A stretch of DNA of 5,888 bases, taken from contig SFII01000084.1 in NCBI GenBank assembly GCA_004555335.1, positions 1-5,888 on the forward strand, written 5' to 3'. The position numbers and the translations under genes are program-made. The DNA is from Coriobacteriaceae bacterium (GTDB lineage Bacteria > Actinomycetota > Coriobacteriia > Coriobacteriales > Eggerthellaceae). Numbering within the stretch: position 1 is the stretch's first letter; each line of letters begins with the position of its first letter. Positions 4,761 to 5,888 of this stretch are shown here, one piece after another. Below the pieces are notes generated by a model that worked only from the letters and a program-made list of their open reading frames with translations, was not told where the DNA came from and searched no databases.

Positions 4761-5888
4761 ATGGGAATGCACGAAGCCCCCAAATCGGAACGCTGCCACA
4801 TCGGCTTCTTCGGTTTGCGCAATGCCGGCAAATCGAGCCTGGTCAATGCGGTGACCGGACAGGACCTATCCATCGTCTCCAATGTGAAGGGCACGACCAC
4901 CGATTCGGTTTCGAAGGCGATGGAGCTGCTTCCCCTGGGTCCTGTCGTCATCATCGACACACCCGGTTTGGATGATGAGGGCGAATTGGGCCTGGCGCGC
5001 GTCGACCGTGCCCTGCGCGAGCTGCGCAAGTGCGACGTCGTGGTGCTGGTAAGCGATGCTGCGCGCAGCCTTCTGCCCTTGGAGCAGGAATTCGTCGATA
5101 AGCTCAAGGCCGAATCGCGCCCTTTGATCGTTGCGCGCAATAAGGCCGATATGCTTCCCGAGGGTGCGCGGGTGGAAGATCTGACGGGTCTTCCCGAAGG
5201 TGCTGCCCAGTGCGTGGTGAGCGCGACGGCCGACCAGGGCATTTTCGAATTGAAGGAGCTTATCGCCCGAGTGGGCTTGCAGGCCGATACTGCGGCGCCC
5301 AAGACCATCCTGCAGGACCTTGCGGGTCCGGGAGACGTGGTGGTGATGGTGGTCCCCATCGACTCCTCTGCGCCGAAGGGCCGTCTGATCCTGCCCCAGC
5401 AGCTGGTATTGCGCGAGCTGTTGGATATGCATGCCAATGCCCTCATCTGCCAGCCCGAAGAGCTTGCCGACACCCTGGGAAAACTGGTCGATCCGCCCAG
5501 GTTGGTGGTAACCGACTCGCAGGCCTTCCACCAAGTCGATCCCCTGGTCCCCCAAAACGTGCCCTTGACGTCTTTCTCTATCCTGATGGCACGCTACAAG
5601 GGCGAACTGGCCCCGTATATGGCGGGAGCCCGGGAAATCGCGACGCTGCAAGACGGAGACAGGGTGCTCATCGCCGAAGGTTGCACGCATCATAGGCAGT
5701 GCGAGGACATCGGTACGGTTAAGATGCCCCGTTGGATCCGCGATTTTTCCGGGGCACAGCCCGAATTCGAGTTCGTGTCGGGCAACGAATTCCCGGAAGA
5801 CCTTTCCAGATACCGTCTGATCGTGCATTGCGGCGGCTGCATGCTCAACGAAAGGGAAATGCGCTTCCGTGTGGCTTCGGCCCAGGCG
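4761..5888 (+). CDS. hydF: [FeFe] hydrogenase H-cluster maturation GTPase HydF, 3' end cut off by the window
   Basis: HydF is the scaffold that receives the 2Fe precursor built with HydG and HydE and inserts it into HydA. The frame stays open for 376 codons to the last base of the window; the family is usually about 400-430 residues, so only a short tail should be missing. The N-terminal GTPase domain has the P-loop GLRNAGKSS (18-26), a G2/switch Thr region KGTTTD (43-48), DTPG (66-69), NKAD (127-130) and SA (154-155). A middle dimerisation region follows. The C-terminal Fe-S domain has CTH (Cys308, His310) and HCGGC (His356, Cys357, Cys360), the family's CxH...HCxxC cluster ligands, all present. 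ATG 4761 is used here and ATG 4767 is equally possible. Codon choice looks less biased than in hydA (more TTG, AAT, GAT and TCG), which fits a lower expression need. Confidence 0.95.
   Translation, partial: MGMHEAPKSERCHIGFFGLRNAGKSSLVNAVTGQDLSIVSNVKGTTTDSVSKAMELLPLGPVVIIDTPGLDDEGELGLARVDRALRELRKCDVVVLVSDAARSLLPLEQEFVDKLKAESRPLIVARNKADMLPEGARVEDLTGLPEGAAQCVVSATADQGIFELKELIARVGLQADTAAPKTILQDLAGPGDVVVMVVPIDSSAPKGRLILPQQLVLRELLDMHANALICQPEELADTLGKLVDPPRLVVTDSQAFHQVDPLVPQNVPLTSFSILMARYKGELAPYMAGAREIATLQDGDRVLIAEGCTHHRQCEDIGTVKMPRWIRDFSGAQPEFEFVSGNEFPEDLSRYRLIVHCGGCMLNEREMRFRVASAQA

Noticed and set aside
3093..4799. 568-codon minus-strand open frame across hydG and its upstream region
   Set aside because: It is the antisense shadow of hydG, rich in H, V, D and G residues, with no family signature. 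hydG itself has all its cluster cysteines.
4866..5828. 320-codon minus-strand frame opposite hydF
   Set aside because: It lies antisense to hydF, which is open through the window end with intact GTPase and Fe-S motifs. The minus frame shows no domain.

Overview
The window holds part of an [FeFe]-hydrogenase locus, all of it on the + strand. In order it contains the 3' part of a GltD-like (NfnB-like) FAD/NAD(P) oxidoreductase gene, a complete monomer-type catalytic hydrogenase gene (hydA), a gene-poor gap of about 530 bases, a complete radical-SAM maturase gene (hydG), and the 5' nine-tenths or so of the scaffold GTPase gene (hydF), which runs off the right edge. The hydrogenase and maturase assignments rest on complete sets of cluster-binding cysteines and motifs, so they are firm.

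The organism is most likely an anaerobic, hydrogen-metabolising bacterium of fairly high GC (near 60% by eye). Codons are strongly biased to C/G in the third position (CCC, GGC, CTG, AAG, ATC). Shine-Dalgarno sites are purine-rich and the genes are tightly spaced. The style of the proteins and codons suggests a gut Actinomycetota of the Coriobacteriia/Eggerthellaceae kind. That is an inference from general appearance, not from any marker gene, and a high-GC Firmicute cannot be excluded.

Layout: bases 1-1030 encode the flavoprotein, whose C-terminus carries a Cys-rich Fe-S motif. Its stop overlaps the hydA start in a TAATG junction, so the two are probably translated together and may form one enzyme complex. 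This resembles the putative 'glutamate synthase-linked' [FeFe] hydrogenases (group A2 in hydrogenase classifications), whose physiological role is not well established. hydA ends at 2757 and is followed by a perfect 11-bp GC-rich hairpin that probably terminates transcription. Bases 2810-3284 contain no convincing gene. They hold a 15-bp direct repeat, a short minus-strand open frame without a normal start, an AT-rich perfect palindrome, and a stretch closed by a 7-bp long-range inverted repeat that could be a structured leader of hydG. hydG and hydF follow, 27 bases apart, as a likely maturation operon.

How the genes work together: HydG makes the Fe(CO)2CN building block from tyrosine. HydF holds and transfers the assembled 2Fe precursor. 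HydA receives it to complete the H-cluster and then interconverts protons and H2. The flavoprotein would pass electrons between HydA and NAD(P)H or another partner. The third maturase, HydE, is not in this window.
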